Shown one piece after another: positions 9,099 to 19,000 of a DNA stretch of 64,000 bases. Origin of the DNA: Lacisediminihabitans sp040549465 (GTDB lineage: Bacteria; Actinomycetota; Actinomycetes; Actinomycetales; Microbacteriaceae); the NCBI RefSeq assembly GCF_040549465.1, contig NZ_JBEPTL010000008.1:62001-126000 (forward strand), given 5' to 3'. Numbering within the stretch: position 1 is the first letter of the stretch; every line of letters starts with the position of its first letter. A program made the position numbers and the translations under genes. The notes below the pieces were generated by a model. The model worked only from the letters and a program-made list of their open reading frames with translations. It did not search any database and was not told the DNA's origin.

Positions 9099-9631
9099 TT
9101 CACAAAACCTTCCTCGGCAGTTCGTGCCTGCACCTCCAACTCTCGTAGCGCCCGCTCAGCCGCGATAGGGTCATTGGTCCTCTCCCCGCTCGATTGCGGG
9201 AAAGCACTGCCAAGTCCGCAGCAGCTACACCTGGTTCTCGTCCGCGCTCATGCCGCGCTCGGCCGCGGGCGTCGATCCGAATTCGTCATGAATCAGTCGC
9301 GAAAGTGCAACAGCCGCACTGGTACTTTGCGCCTCGGCGATAGCCCCTCTTTCTCCTTCCAATTCGCAATTGAAGCGATTGTCGATCCCCCTCGGCATCA
9401 AAGGCCGACTCGCTGAAACCGGTTGGTTGAGCCAATTAGCGCCCGAAACACCGTCGCGGTTTCCCACCGCTACGCTCGGGAGATCCGCTTGTCGCCCGCG
9501 ATGTCGTCTCCCCATCGACCTCCCCCAGAAAACTCTTGGGTTGTTGACAGATCCGGGGAGGCGGACGTATGTTCGCCCCGTGGCTCCGGTCCTCGGCCCC
9601 AACTGATTCGCTTAACAGCTGAGGAGACAAA
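9099..9631. other. Intergenic region with PRC-barrel promoter
   Basis: No convincing gene. A minus-strand frame at 9225-9602 ends in a plausible helical segment but has no ribosome binding site and an implausible N-terminus. The only supported element is the promoter at 9544-9573. The gene start at 9632 is preceded by GAGGAG. Confidence 0.5.
9544..9573 (+). promoter_or_regulatory. Probable sigma-70-type promoter of PRC-barrel copy 2
   Basis: TTGACA (9544-9549) and TATGTT (9568-9573) are separated by 18 bases and lie about 55 bases upstream of the PRC-barrel start at 9632. The -35 box is a perfect consensus. This is a sequence match only. Confidence 0.5.
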
Positions 9632-10093
9632 ATGGCCACGGAAAAATATTCAAAGCTCGTAAAACTCGGCGATATCGGTGAAACAGTAGCCGATCCAAAT
9701 CAGGACATTCGCGGACGGAAGGTCATCGACAAAGATGGACTCGAGCTAGGGAAAATTGACGCACTGCTCATCGACGACACAGAGCGGAAGATCCGATTCC
9801 TTCGAGTCGAAACCGGGGGCTTTCTCGGGATCGGTGAGAAAACATCGTTAATACCTGTCGATGCTATAACCGCGATCAGTGACGACGAAGTGCGTATCGA
9901 CCAGACAGGCAGCACGGTTACCGCGGCTCCGGCATACGACCCGGAACTCGTCGACGAACGAAAAGTCTACGAGAACATCTACAACCACTACGGATACTTG
10001 CCCTTCTGGGGAGATGGCTACCAAAACCCCGCATTTCCATATCCGCACTACCGGGTCGGTGGTGGCTTGGCGGAAGGTGACGAAGTCCGCTAA
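9632..10093 (+). CDS. PRC-barrel domain protein (copy 2)
   Basis: A 153-residue paralogue of the protein at 519-962, with ATG 9632 preceded by GAGGAGACAAA. It keeps the same order of blocks: QDIRGRKVIDKD, LGKIDALLID, IRFLRVETGGFLGIG, LIPVDAITAI, then an aromatic C-terminal tail (YNHYGYLPFWGDGY). The shared tail suggests it is functional, perhaps a surface for oligomerisation. No enzyme motif is present. It has its own promoter and appears monocistronic. Function is unknown beyond the domain. Confidence 0.85.
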   Translation: MATEKYSKLVKLGDIGETVADPNQDIRGRKVIDKDGLELGKIDALLIDDTERKIRFLRVETGGFLGIGEKTSLIPVDAITAISDDEVRIDQTGSTVTAAPAYDPELVDERKVYENIYNHYGYLPFWGDGYQNPAFPYPHYRVGGGLAEGDEVR

Positions 10094-10217
10094 ACCGGTT
10101 ATGCCGTCACCAGTCACGGGAGTACTCAGCGGGGTCCGCAGTTACAGCGCGAAAATTTGGTGACGTCCCTTTGAGCGGTGTAGTTTCGCTTCACCGTGTG
10201 GGGTCAGTGGTTTTAGC

Positions 10218-10403
10218 TTAGGCGGCGGTCAGTTCGGGCAGTGTTGTCACCTCCTGAATGGTCGTTGTCGGGTTGTTCATGGTCTTCAGCTCGAGCATCG
10301 AGGACTCGGAGAAGTAGCGGCGGTCGCCGGCCTCCCACTCGTCATGCTGCTCGATGAGGACCGCGCCAGCGAGGCGGAGCAAGGCAGCAGGGTTGGGGAA
10401 CAC
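10218..10403 (-). pseudogene. IS256-family transposase, 3' remnant
   Basis: About 61 codons encode the C-terminal end of an IS256-family (mutator-type) transposase: FPNPAALLRLAGAVL, IEQHDEWEAGDRRYFSE, then a tail ending LPELTAA. The complete enzyme is about 400 residues. Upstream of codon FPN the frame continues to 10469, but the encoded residues are unrelated, so the element is cut at about 10403. The DDE catalytic residues are lost. No second transposon end is seen. Confidence 0.8.
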
Positions 10404-10616
10404 GATCGACAACACCATCGGTATATCCAACGGGGGTCGGACATGTGCCGTGATGGTGTACCGATGCATGAGACCTAACGGGACTCAAACAATTCAATTA
10501 CAGGGGTCAGCAGCAAAAACTGCCATGTACCGATGCATCCTGGTGTACCGATCGGTAACTGCCTCAAACAAACAATCACGCTGGTCAGAGGTGATATTGA
10601 GTAGAAGATAATCAAT
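10404..10616. other. Intergenic stretch after IS256 remnant
   Basis: No gene. A short near-repeat of TGTACCGATGCAT-like sequence occurs at about 10457-10470 and 10525-10538. Spaced repeats here could mark a binding site or the scar of the IS256 deletion. Confidence 0.3.
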
Positions 10617-11069
10617 TTGGCTGGCATGATCTACCTCTTATCAAACAATACAGAGGTGGGTCTTACCCCGGAAGCGCTGAGGAAACTGGCACAGGAACGG
10701 GAGCCTCAGATCGTAGAAAAAGAGCTACCGGCTTACCAAATTCATCGCCTCGAACGCCGACTGAGTGCTGAACAAGTTGAAGAAATCGTGCTCCGTTACA
10801 GTGCTAGGGAAAGTACTCGATCACTGGCCAAGGAATTCAACGTCGCACCTTCCGCTCTGATTCGTTTGTTACGCGAGCGGAATGTCGTCGTGCGCCAACA
10901 AGTCGTCACGGCCGAACAAGAGACAACCATGGCTCGAGAGTATGAAGCTGGTGCCACGATGGCTGAGCTAGAGCAGGAGCATGAGCTGTCACATGGTGCG
11001 GTACTTCGAGCATTGCACCGATCTGGTGTGGAGATGCGAGCGAAGGCGCCACGACGGAAGTCAGTGTGA
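10617..11069 (+). CDS. Tandem helix-turn-helix protein
   Basis: A 150-residue protein with two helix-turn-helix-like segments. The first (about 50-90: LSAEQVEEIVLRYSA, TRSLAKEFNVAPSAL, IRLLRERNVVVR) is followed by a similar second unit (about 98-140: VTAEQETTMAREYEA, ATMAELEQEHELSHG, AVLRALHRSGVEMR). The repeat suggests internal duplication, and the C-terminus is basic. The fold resembles resolvase-type or small regulator HTH domains, but no catalytic domain is present. The start may be TTG 10617 or ATG 10626. It overlaps by a few bases the convergent small frame at 11061. A DNA-binding role in a mobile element is inferred. Confidence 0.6.
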   Translation: MAGMIYLLSNNTEVGLTPEALRKLAQEREPQIVEKELPAYQIHRLERRLSAEQVEEIVLRYSARESTRSLAKEFNVAPSALIRLLRERNVVVRQQVVTAEQETTMAREYEAGATMAELEQEHELSHGAVLRALHRSGVEMRAKAPRRKSV

Positions 11070-11366
11070 TCGGCGGCGACCAGCTTTCTTTGCCTTCGCA
11101 AGAAGTTTGCTGTCAACATCGTGCCACTCGAGGTTTAGTAGCGCACGCGCAAGTCGGTAGTGATCAACTTTGGGACGAGCGACGCCAGTGTTCCGCAGTG
11201 ACCGATACTTGCCTACAATCTGTTGGACTGATCCGTTCGTTTCACGGTATGCGTCAATGATCTGATTCGGTGTCCCATCGATGGCAGCGCGGAGCGAAAC
11301 GTAGGCTAAGCCGGCTTTCTGCGGCAACGACGGGAACGTTTTCGTCATCTCAGCTCGATGGGTCAA
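11061..11366 (-). CDS. Hypothetical protein, probably 5'-truncated
   Basis: About 101 residues from TTG 11366. The protein-like frame continues about 26 codons further upstream (KLTFHDYYALSIPLTEKEA) to a stop near 11441, with no ATG or GTG. That suggests the gene has lost its true N-terminus. The C-terminal half resembles a small helical DNA-binding protein ending in a basic RRRSH tail (IIDAYRETNGSVQQIVGKYR). No family is recognised. It lies downstream of the ABC-type ATPase on the same strand and might be the remains of its partner. Confidence 0.4.
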   Translation of the reverse strand: MTHRAEMTKTFPSLPQKAGLAYVSLRAAIDGTPNQIIDAYRETNGSVQQIVGKYRSLRNTGVARPKVDHYRLARALLNLEWHDVDSKLLAKAKKAGRRRSH

Positions 11367-11491
11367 CGCCTCTTTTTCGGTGAGCGGAATCGACAGTGCG
11401 TAGTAGTCGTGGAAGGTGAGTTTCGGAATATGAGCTGCTCAGCATGCACCTCTGCTGCGAGAACGCAAGAACGAACACGAGGACTTGCGAT

Positions 11492-13660
11492 TCAGCTACT
11501 GAGCGTCTTGACGTCTCCGAGCAATCTGCGAAGGTGATCGTCCGACATATCCAAGATTGGTTCGTACATAAATGAATTGACGTGGATCTGTTCCGGAGTC
11601 ATCAAGACGACTTTCTCGAGAATATGAATCGCGTGCACCTTAGCCGGAAAGTCCTTTTTGAATCTGCTAAATAACTTTCCGGTTTGGCTACTGTTCAGGC
11701 CAGCGACAAATGTTGGATCGTTGATTTGAGTCGCCATGAACTTTTCCGCTAGGAGCCTTATGGCCATAGACAAGAGGATCTTGTTCTCAAAGTTGATGCT
11801 TGTATCGGCAGCGACACAATGATCGGCGCACTTGTGAATCGCATCAAGTACTAACTCACTCGGAGTTAGCCATCCAACGCTCCCGCCAAATAGATTGGAA
11901 AAAGCGATATCAAGATCGGCTTGAGTTAGCGTGGCAGTGTCATCCTTCCAATGAAGGAGACTCGTGAGCTTTAGATAGTCGGGGTCAGAATCTCCACGCG
12001 TGTACTCGAGAAGATTCCGCATAAATGGGATTGATGCGATGCGTTTCATTAGATCGTCGAAAAAGTGGGGTTTGAGGTCGTTGATGAACGGATTCTTTAT
12101 ACCTGCGGCCGGCGCGAGACCGACGCCGTCATCATTTCGGCTTGCCATGAAGCATTGGTTATAGGGGACGAACCGGCTCTCTAGCGTTCGGAAGAAATCG
12201 AAGTTGTGGGTCAACATAACCAGGCGGAAGTTTCCTACTTCTGAAATGTCCTTCAGGTACTGAATAATCGCATACTTGTTCTTGTAGTCAAACGAGTCTG
12301 CAATGTCGTCAACGATGAAAAGCGTCTCCCCTGCGGAGCCCTTTCTTCTCTGAACTTCGAACAGCACATTCAGGATGTAAAGTGCCTTCTTTTCACCTGT
12401 ACTCAGGACCTGAAGAAGATCGCTTCGCTCAACGGGTGCGTGATCATCACCGTCGTTGAATTCAAAGCCAAGTTGCGGGATTGATTCCTGCCCCAGCACA
12501 ACTCGGGTTTTGTTCTTGATGGTTAATGTGAACGGCACAAAAAATCGGTCGTTGAAGATCTTGATTACTTCTTCCCATTGACCACTCTGCTTGGCCGCTT
12601 CCTCTTCGATGGCCTTCTTGCGTGAAGCAGCATCCCTGTACTGCTTTAGGACGTTTTGATATAGAGCTTCATTGGCTTTGATGTAGGACGTCCACACTTT
12701 CTCGTTGAAGCCGTCAACATTTTCGAGTTCGGGCAGCAGCTCGATATGGCTCGCTATGTACTCGTAGAACTTGCGAGCCTCCATGTTCTTGTTGAGTTGC
12801 TTCTCCAATTCAGAGAATGTCTTTCTCAACCCTTCGTCATCGGAGATGGACTTTTTCTCGGCATCGATTAGAGCTGTCAATTCTTTTTGTGTAGAAATCT
12901 GCTCGCTCGATCCGGCGGCATTGAGCAGAATCGAGTGCTTTGCCGTGAAGAAGCCGTTGTCGCCAAGACTTTTTGTGATCGTCGCCGCGTTGTAGTAATT
13001 GAACGTTTTGCGGTTGAAGTAGGTGGATATGTCGAGCAGCTCGTTGAATCGGGCGACGTAATCGGAAAGTGCGGACCGGAATTCCAGCGTACGAAGCAGG
13101 GCCACAACCTTGTCATCAAAGACCACATCGTAAGAAAGATCGGCAAATTCAGCGTTGTCAGTTTCCAGTTCGTTCTCGATACGCAATAGCGCTTTGAAGA
13201 AGCTCTCACCGTCGCTTGTGAATGCGAGGGATATAACGCGCTCGACGTTTTTTCGTGTGGTTGCCTGTGTCTTCAAGGCGGCGATCAGTTCGGCCTTGGC
13301 TGCATGGATTGTCGCCTCAAGAGCCTCGTACTCGGTTCGAAGCACCTTGTCGACCAGAAGTGTTGAAGTGGCCTCTGTAGGGCCCATGTCCTCGTCGTAA
13401 GAAACAATCACGACCACGTCTTCACCAGCTATGGGCGTACCCCGGTCGTCATTGATGACGCGAGTACTAGTTCGATCAGGAAACATGTGATCGTTGGACT
13501 CGATGCCATGACACAGGTCTGCGAATGTACGCGCGAATGACGTTTTCATCATTCCGTTTGGTGCATAAATTGCGGCTGCATTGCTCTTCGCGAATGGAAG
13601 TACAGTCGACAGCCGGTGTATTCCGTGGCAATTAGTTAGTTCAATGTTTACTGATTTCAT
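11492..13660 (-). CDS. ABC/AAA-type ATPase with coiled coil, defence-like
   Basis: A 722-residue protein organised like SMC/RloC-type ABC ATPases. An N-terminal P-loop lies at 33-41, a long central helical and coiled region at about 100-370, then an ABC-like signature LSTGEKKAL (419-427), Walker B TLFIVDDIADS (446-456) and an H-loop LTHN (483-486). The P-loop reads APNGMMKTS: the glycine before Lys is replaced by Met. The C-terminal 200 residues have no recognised nuclease motif. Base composition is clearly lower in GC than neighbours. It sits beside a type I restriction operon, so a defence role (tRNA- or DNA-targeting) is plausible but inferred. Its own ribosome site GGAG is about ten bases from ATG 13660. 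Confidence 0.72.
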   Translation of the reverse strand: MKSVNIELTNCHGIHRLSTVLPFAKSNAAAIYAPNGMMKTSFARTFADLCHGIESNDHMFPDRTSTRVINDDRGTPIAGEDVVVIVSYDEDMGPTEATSTLLVDKVLRTEYEALEATIHAAKAELIAALKTQATTRKNVERVISLAFTSDGESFFKALLRIENELETDNAEFADLSYDVVFDDKVVALLRTLEFRSALSDYVARFNELLDISTYFNRKTFNYYNAATITKSLGDNGFFTAKHSILLNAAGSSEQISTQKELTALIDAEKKSISDDEGLRKTFSELEKQLNKNMEARKFYEYIASHIELLPELENVDGFNEKVWTSYIKANEALYQNVLKQYRDAASRKKAIEEEAAKQSGQWEEVIKIFNDRFFVPFTLTIKNKTRVVLGQESIPQLGFEFNDGDDHAPVERSDLLQVLSTGEKKALYILNVLFEVQRRKGSAGETLFIVDDIADSFDYKNKYAIIQYLKDISEVGNFRLVMLTHNFDFFRTLESRFVPYNQCFMASRNDDGVGLAPAAGIKNPFINDLKPHFFDDLMKRIASIPFMRNLLEYTRGDSDPDYLKLTSLLHWKDDTATLTQADLDIAFSNLFGGSVGWLTPSELVLDAIHKCADHCVAADTSINFENKILLSMAIRLLAEKFMATQINDPTFVAGLNSSQTGKLFSRFKKDFPAKVHAIHILEKVVLMTPEQIHVNSFMYEPILDMSDDHLRRLLGDVKTLSS

Positions 13661-14117
13661 GCGAGGGACGCTCCGTAGTTATTCCCGGAAGCCATGCAGA
13701 CGATGCTGTTTCGGTCGAATTTCCACATAGGGCACCGGAAGCTGAATCTGATTATGATTATGATTATGATTATGACAGTCACCATTAGTCCTGCATGGGT
13801 AAGACTTCGTTGCTCCTCAGCGCGAATAATGGCGGAATCGACATGGGGAAAACGAGGATCCGTAGCGCGTGTTCGCGGTGCAAGGAAGTGCTGGTAGGCG
13901 GAAGCCGGATCGCGCTGATGAAGGTCCGGGAGGCAGGCTTCACAAACCAAAGACGCCTTTGCCGGGAATGAGCATCGCAAGTTGTCGAACGTACGCAACT
14001 AGACCTCAACACAATTCGAGTTTAACTTTCGGACTGACTCGCAACGAGTGACATCGATTACCGGCGAGGCTGTGAATTCGGTCCGCCCGCGGTTGTCGAT
14101 GGGGGCTTTCACGCTCG
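13661..14117. other. Intergenic region between ATPase and restriction operon
   Basis: No convincing gene. A minus-strand frame (13657-13998) overlaps the ATPase start as ATGA, but it encodes eight consecutive Ile from a microsatellite and otherwise unstructured sequence. The region probably carries the ATPase promoter. Its notable content is the hexanucleotide repeat. Confidence 0.45.
13749..13775. repeat. Hexanucleotide microsatellite (TGATTA)4.5
   Basis: Four and a half perfect copies of TGATTA lie 89-115 bases upstream of the ATPase start codon. The placement fits a slippage-prone spacer in the promoter or 5' leader. The copy number in other isolates is unknown. Confidence 0.85.
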
Positions 14118-15344
14118 TCATGTGTGATCACCCTTGGGAAGCACAGCGAACATCACTGCGAGTTGAATCTCACGATCAGGGTCTTCGGGATGACCAAGGA
14201 TCAAGTCCCGGCGCTTCGTACGGTCTGATGTTGCCTTGCCGACGCGCTTATATGCCGAGTGCGACTTCACCGCTTCTTCCACCTTCTCGAACACAGCGCT
14301 GGCATCTTTGTTATCGATGAAGATGATCAGGGCGGCCTTCTCGTCGCGCCACGGCAAATAGCCGAGTAGTTGGTCAATTGCCGCGCCGAGTGCCCGAGTA
14401 CCCCTCCACCACTTGCACTCACCAACGAACACGTGTCGGTCCTCGACGCGAACCAAGACATCGGTCTTGCCCGATTTGACGAATGTCTCGCCTGTGGCAT
14501 TCCCCTGGAACGTGCCATTCAACATCACCAGGATGTAGTCACGAAGTTCTTCCTCATTTTTTCCCGAAACCACTGACGGCGTGCGTTCCATGGAAAGCAT
14601 CGCTGACGAGATGACGGCGATTGCGTCCTCGTATTGGGCTTCGGTCAGCGCGGGCTCGTCGCGGTAAGTGGGTCTCTGCACTGCAGGCTTCGAGCGCTGA
14701 ACTCCCATTGCCTTGCGCTGCATAGGAACGGGTGCAGGCGCGTCAGACCGCTTCTTCAGCGGGAAGCCGAGCGCTCCCGCCAAGTCTCGTCGATCCTGAA
14801 GGAATTTCTTGCGGCGATCAACCGCCTGTCGGAACTGACTATCAAGATTCGAGTTGAACCCATGCACGTCGGCAGCCGCGTGCCCTGCCATCGTCCGGAT
14901 TATCCCGATCTCCCGATCAATGGCTTGCTTGGTACCGACCGGGTCGGGTGTTGATCCCAGCTGCTCGATCTGTACAGTAATGGTGCCGCTACCCACATCC
15001 GCATTAAATGTGGTCATTAGCCTCGTTGACGGCCTGTAGTAGAGCAGGTCGGCGTTACCAAAGTACTCAAACACGGCGTGAATCTTTAGGCCTGCCGACG
15101 TGTAACGCGTTCGGTCGAACGCGTCATACCGGTCAACCTGTGCCTCGGTGACTCCTCCATCGATCGCTTCTGCCCCTATTGTGATTGGCTCAATCTGGGC
15201 AGCATCAACAAGATTTAGCACGATATCGTCGGTCGACCTCGACAGCATCTCGTTCTCATGCATGGCCTCCAGGCTGTTCAGGTAGGACTGAACTCGACTC
15301 GAGAGATAGTCACGCAATTCGCCGCGATTGAACAGCTCGGTCAT
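14118..15344 (-). CDS. PD-(D/E)XK nuclease-like protein in restriction operon
   Basis: A 408-residue protein whose C-terminal third has the restriction-endonuclease-fold signature: GKTDVLVRVEDRHVF supplies the Asp and VGECKWWRG the Glu-x-Lys (about residues 295-320). These are followed by a predicted helix and a strand (ALIIFIDNK). The N-terminal half is helical and beta-rich and matches nothing I recognise. A Pro/Lys-rich linker at about 200-235 joins the two. It starts at ATG 15344, overlapping the end of the Abi_C gene by four bases, and is the last gene of the hsdM-S-R operon. Such a nuclease is not part of canonical type I systems; it probably adds a second effector. Confidence 0.7.
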   Translation of the reverse strand: MTELFNRGELRDYLSSRVQSYLNSLEAMHENEMLSRSTDDIVLNLVDAAQIEPITIGAEAIDGGVTEAQVDRYDAFDRTRYTSAGLKIHAVFEYFGNADLLYYRPSTRLMTTFNADVGSGTITVQIEQLGSTPDPVGTKQAIDREIGIIRTMAGHAAADVHGFNSNLDSQFRQAVDRRKKFLQDRRDLAGALGFPLKKRSDAPAPVPMQRKAMGVQRSKPAVQRPTYRDEPALTEAQYEDAIAVISSAMLSMERTPSVVSGKNEEELRDYILVMLNGTFQGNATGETFVKSGKTDVLVRVEDRHVFVGECKWWRGTRALGAAIDQLLGYLPWRDEKAALIIFIDNKDASAVFEKVEEAVKSHSAYKRVGKATSDRTKRRDLILGHPEDPDREIQLAVMFAVLPKGDHT

Positions 15345-16087
15345 ACGCGGACCTTCGAGTCGATGTAGGCAAAGATAGTGCGCCCGGCATTAATCGCCAG
15401 AAGAGCTTCGTGATTGCCGAGAAGCGCATCATTGGGATGCGCAGGAGTCGCATTGTTCCGAAGAGTCGTCAATGCGTCCAGCGTTGCTGCCATTGAGTAG
15501 AGCACTCGGCTGATCTCGTCCGAACGCTGGCCGGTCGGTGCGAGCCCAGGATGGTTCTCTCGAAGCTTCTTCACCGCGACTTGCAGGGTTGGCCGCTCAG
15601 GCAACGTGATGTTTGCCTCAGCGCAGAGTGCGTTCATGTGACCGTGAAGCGCCGTGTGCACACGATCCACCGCGCTCGCAGGACCGCTCGTGCGAATCAA
15701 GTTTTCGGCGTCGATCAAAGCCTGCCTTACAACAGCGCTCATTGATGCGATTGGCATGGGGCTCGCTACTGCCGGCGCCCCATCGAGCTGGCGAATCCAA
15801 TCCTCGACAACTGGCATGAACTGTTGTCGCGCCTTGGTATCTGGAGGAAATCGTTCCAACACGCCACGTAGGATCCTTGCTTGTCGATCCGGGGTTTCAC
15901 CCCTCAGGATTGTGATGAACCGCTGCCGGGTAGTCCCATCGAGTTCGTCCGGGAAGATGTCATAGATGCCGCAATACTCGGGGTAAAAGTCTGTGTGTGT
16001 CCGATAGCTGAAATCCCCGAGATAACCACCGTCTACGCCGATGTAGCGGTTGACGAGGCGAAGCGCCTCCTGCGCATTAAATGCCAT
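15341..16087 (-). CDS. Abi_C-domain (abortive infection C-terminal) protein
   Basis: A 248-residue protein whose C-terminal half (about 135-245) matches the Abi_C domain. The recognisable pieces are SAVDRVHTALHGHMNALC, then LRNNATPAHPN, and AINAGRTIFAYIDSK. The domain resembles a HEPN-like helical fold, and the R-N-N-x-x-x-x-x-H segment is its most conserved part. The N-terminal half has no recognised domain. The gene lies two bases after the hsdR stop and overlaps the next gene by four bases, so it is translated as part of the restriction operon. Abi_C proteins occur in phage-defence loci; an RNase or toxin role is inferred. Confidence 0.72.
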   Translation of the reverse strand: MAFNAQEALRLVNRYIGVDGGYLGDFSYRTHTDFYPEYCGIYDIFPDELDGTTRQRFITILRGETPDRQARILRGVLERFPPDTKARQQFMPVVEDWIRQLDGAPAVASPMPIASMSAVVRQALIDAENLIRTSGPASAVDRVHTALHGHMNALCAEANITLPERPTLQVAVKKLRENHPGLAPTGQRSDEISRVLYSMAATLDALTTLRNNATPAHPNDALLGNHEALLAINAGRTIFAYIDSKVRV

Positions 16088-16089
16088 CT

Positions 16090-19000
16090 CTATTCACCAG
16101 CCCCGTTGGTAGCAAACAGCTCAGCCTGCTCGATCACAAGTTCCACCGCGCGGTCTTCGGCATCTGGTGGGTAGTCGTACTTGGCGAGCAGCCGCCGTAC
16201 CTTCGCGCGCATCGCGGCGCGAACGCTGTCCTTGAGGTTCCAGTCGATCGTCGCGCTGGCACGAACAGCATTCACGAGTTCGCAGGCGATCTTTTTGAGC
16301 ACTTCGTCACCAAGATCGAGCACTGCAGAGTCGTTGGTGGCGATGGCGTCGTAGAAAGCAATCTCGTCTTCCGCCAAGCCGAGTTCTTCATGGCGCTTGG
16401 CGTCGTCGCGCATCTGCTTGGCGAGCTTGACCAGCTCAGCAATGATTTCGGCGGTCGTGAGGGATCGGTTGGTGTATTTGTTGATCGCTTCCTCGAGCTG
16501 CTCCGAAAACTTCCTCGCCTGCACCAGGTTGGTGCGCTGAACTGTGTGGATCTGATCGTTGAGCAGTCGACGAAGGAGACCCATCTGCAGGTTCGGTCGA
16601 TCCTTGCCGGCGAGGGCGTCAAGGAACTCATCAGAAAGGATGGAAAGGTCGGGAGTCTCGACTCCAGCGAGCTTGTAGATGTCGATCACTTGGTCGGCGG
16701 CGACCGCCTCGTTGACGAGCTGACTGATCGCAGTGTCGATCTCCACTGCGCCAGAGCCACCTCGACCAGAGTCCGGATTGAGGATCTTGAGGATCGCGGC
16801 GCGCACGTCAGTGAACAACCGAACTTCATCGCGAATCTCGGCAGCTTCCTCGGTCGCTCCGGTCAGTGCATAGGCCTTCGCCAGTGCGAGCACCTGGTCG
16901 TTGTAGCGGGTCGTTCGGTCGGGTTCGGCCATGACGAAGTCGAGCACCTTGGCGTACTGCGCCAGACGCTCGGACGCGGAAAGAGTCGGTGACGCGTCGT
17001 AGTCGCAACCGTGGAGCAGACCGCGAATCACGTCGTGCTTCTCGAGCAGAACGGCGACGAGTTCTTCAATCGGAACCCCGGCCTGGTCGCGGTCGGATGG
17101 CGAGTACTCAGCGAGCGCCTCTTGAAGGTTCGCGAAGACCCCGATGTAGTCGACAACGAGCCCGCCCGGCTTGTCGCGGAAGGTGCGGTTGACGCGCGCG
17201 ATGGCCTGCATAAGTCCGGCACCCTGCATCGTCTTGTCGACGTACATGGTGTGCATTGACGGCGCGTCGAAGCCGGTCAGCCACATGTCGCGCACGATCA
17301 CCAGCTCGAGCGGGTCATCGGGATTCTTGGCGCGTGCCTTTAGGTCCTTGCGGATGTCTTTGGAGTAGATGTGCGGCTGGAAATCTGCGGGGTCGGCGGC
17401 TGAGCCGGTCATGACGACCTTGATCTTGCCTTCGGCTGGGTCGTCGGAATACCAGTCGGGTCGAAGGGCGACGATCTTCTCGTAGAGGCGCACCGCGATG
17501 CGGCGCGACATCGTCACGATCATGCCCTTGCCGAATAGGGCCTCACGTCGCTTCTCCCAGTGCTCGACAATGTCGCGCGCGATCATGTCGAGTCGCTCCT
17601 CGGCACCGACGATCGCTTCCAGGCGAGACCAGCGCGACTTCGCTTTCGAGGCGGCGCTCTCTTCGACTTGCTCGGTGATCTCGTCGGCCAGATCGTCCAG
17701 TGCCTGATAGTCCGAAACGCTGAGCTCGACTTTGGCCAAACGCGATTCGTAGTAGATCTTGACCGTGGCCCCATCCTCGACGGCGCGGGTCAGATCGTAG
17801 ATGTCAACGTAATCGCCGAACACGGCCTTGGTCGACTTGTCGTTGGACTCGATTGGCGTTCCAGTAAAGCCGAGGTAGGTCGCGTTGGGCAAAGCATCTC
17901 GCATGTGCTTCGCCAGGCCCGCTTTGAGCGTGCCATCGGCGGCGAGTGTCTCACCGAAGCCGTACTGCGAGCGGTGCGCTTCATCTGCGACCACCACCAC
18001 GTTGCGGCGGTCAGTCAGCACAGGGTTGGTGTCCCCATCCTCACCGGGGCGGAACTTCTGCAGCGTCGTGAAGACAATACCGCCGGAGGCGCGACGAAGA
18101 ATCGTTCGAAGTCCAGCACGGGTATCCGCCTGAACCGGTTTCTCCGGCAAGATCTCGGCGGGCGCAAAGACCTCGCCGAAGAGCTGATCGTCGAGATCGT
18201 TTCGGTCGGTGATGAACACCAGCGTTGGGTTCTGCATGCGGGGATCACGCATGATCTTCGCGGCGAAGAACACCATCTCGAAGCTTTTGCCTGACCCTTG
18301 AGTGTGCCAGACCACACCACCGCGTCGGTCGCCATCAACGCCCGAGGCCTTCACGGTGGACTCGACGGCTGCGTTGACTGCCCAGTACTGGTGGTACTTC
18401 GTGACGCGCTTGATCAGCGCCTTGATCTTCTGACTTGTCTTCTTTTCGGTCACGGTCTCTTCGCTAAAGACCACGAAGTTGCGCACGATGTCGAGGAAGC
18501 GGCGCTGGTCGAAGATTCCCTTGATGAGCACCTCGAGGGCAGGAAGATTCGTCACGACTTCGCGTCCATCGACGGTCTTCCACGGAGCAAAATGCTCGAA
18601 GCCGCCAGTGAATGAACTCATCGCCGCACTCGTGCCATCAGAGATGACAGCCACTGCGTTCGGTACGAACAGCGAAGGAATATCGTGACGATACGTCTGA
18701 AGCTGGTTCCACGCACCCCTCAGGGTCGCGTGCTCATCGGTCGGATTCTTCAACTCGAGCAGGCCGAGCGGAATGCCGTTGACGAACACGATCACGTCAG
18801 GTCGGCGGTTCTTGCCGTTTTCGATGATCGTGAACTGATTGATCGCGACCCAGTCGTTGTTGCTTGGCTCGTCGTAGTCAATGAGCGAGATCCGGATGGT
18901 GCGCACTGCTCCGTCTGCACCACGATGCTCGACAGGCACGCCCTCCGTGATGAGTTCGTGAACACGGAAGTTCTCCGCGACGGGGTTCTGCGACTCTGCT

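Noticed and set aside
9225..9602. 125-codon minus-strand frame in the intergenic region
   Set aside because: Only the last 50 codons look protein-like; no ribosome site, and the known promoter of the PRC-barrel gene lies inside it.
13657..13998. 113-codon frame overlapping the ATPase start as ATGA
   Set aside because: The overlap is attractive, but the frame contains eight Ile from the microsatellite and no conserved pattern or ribosome site.
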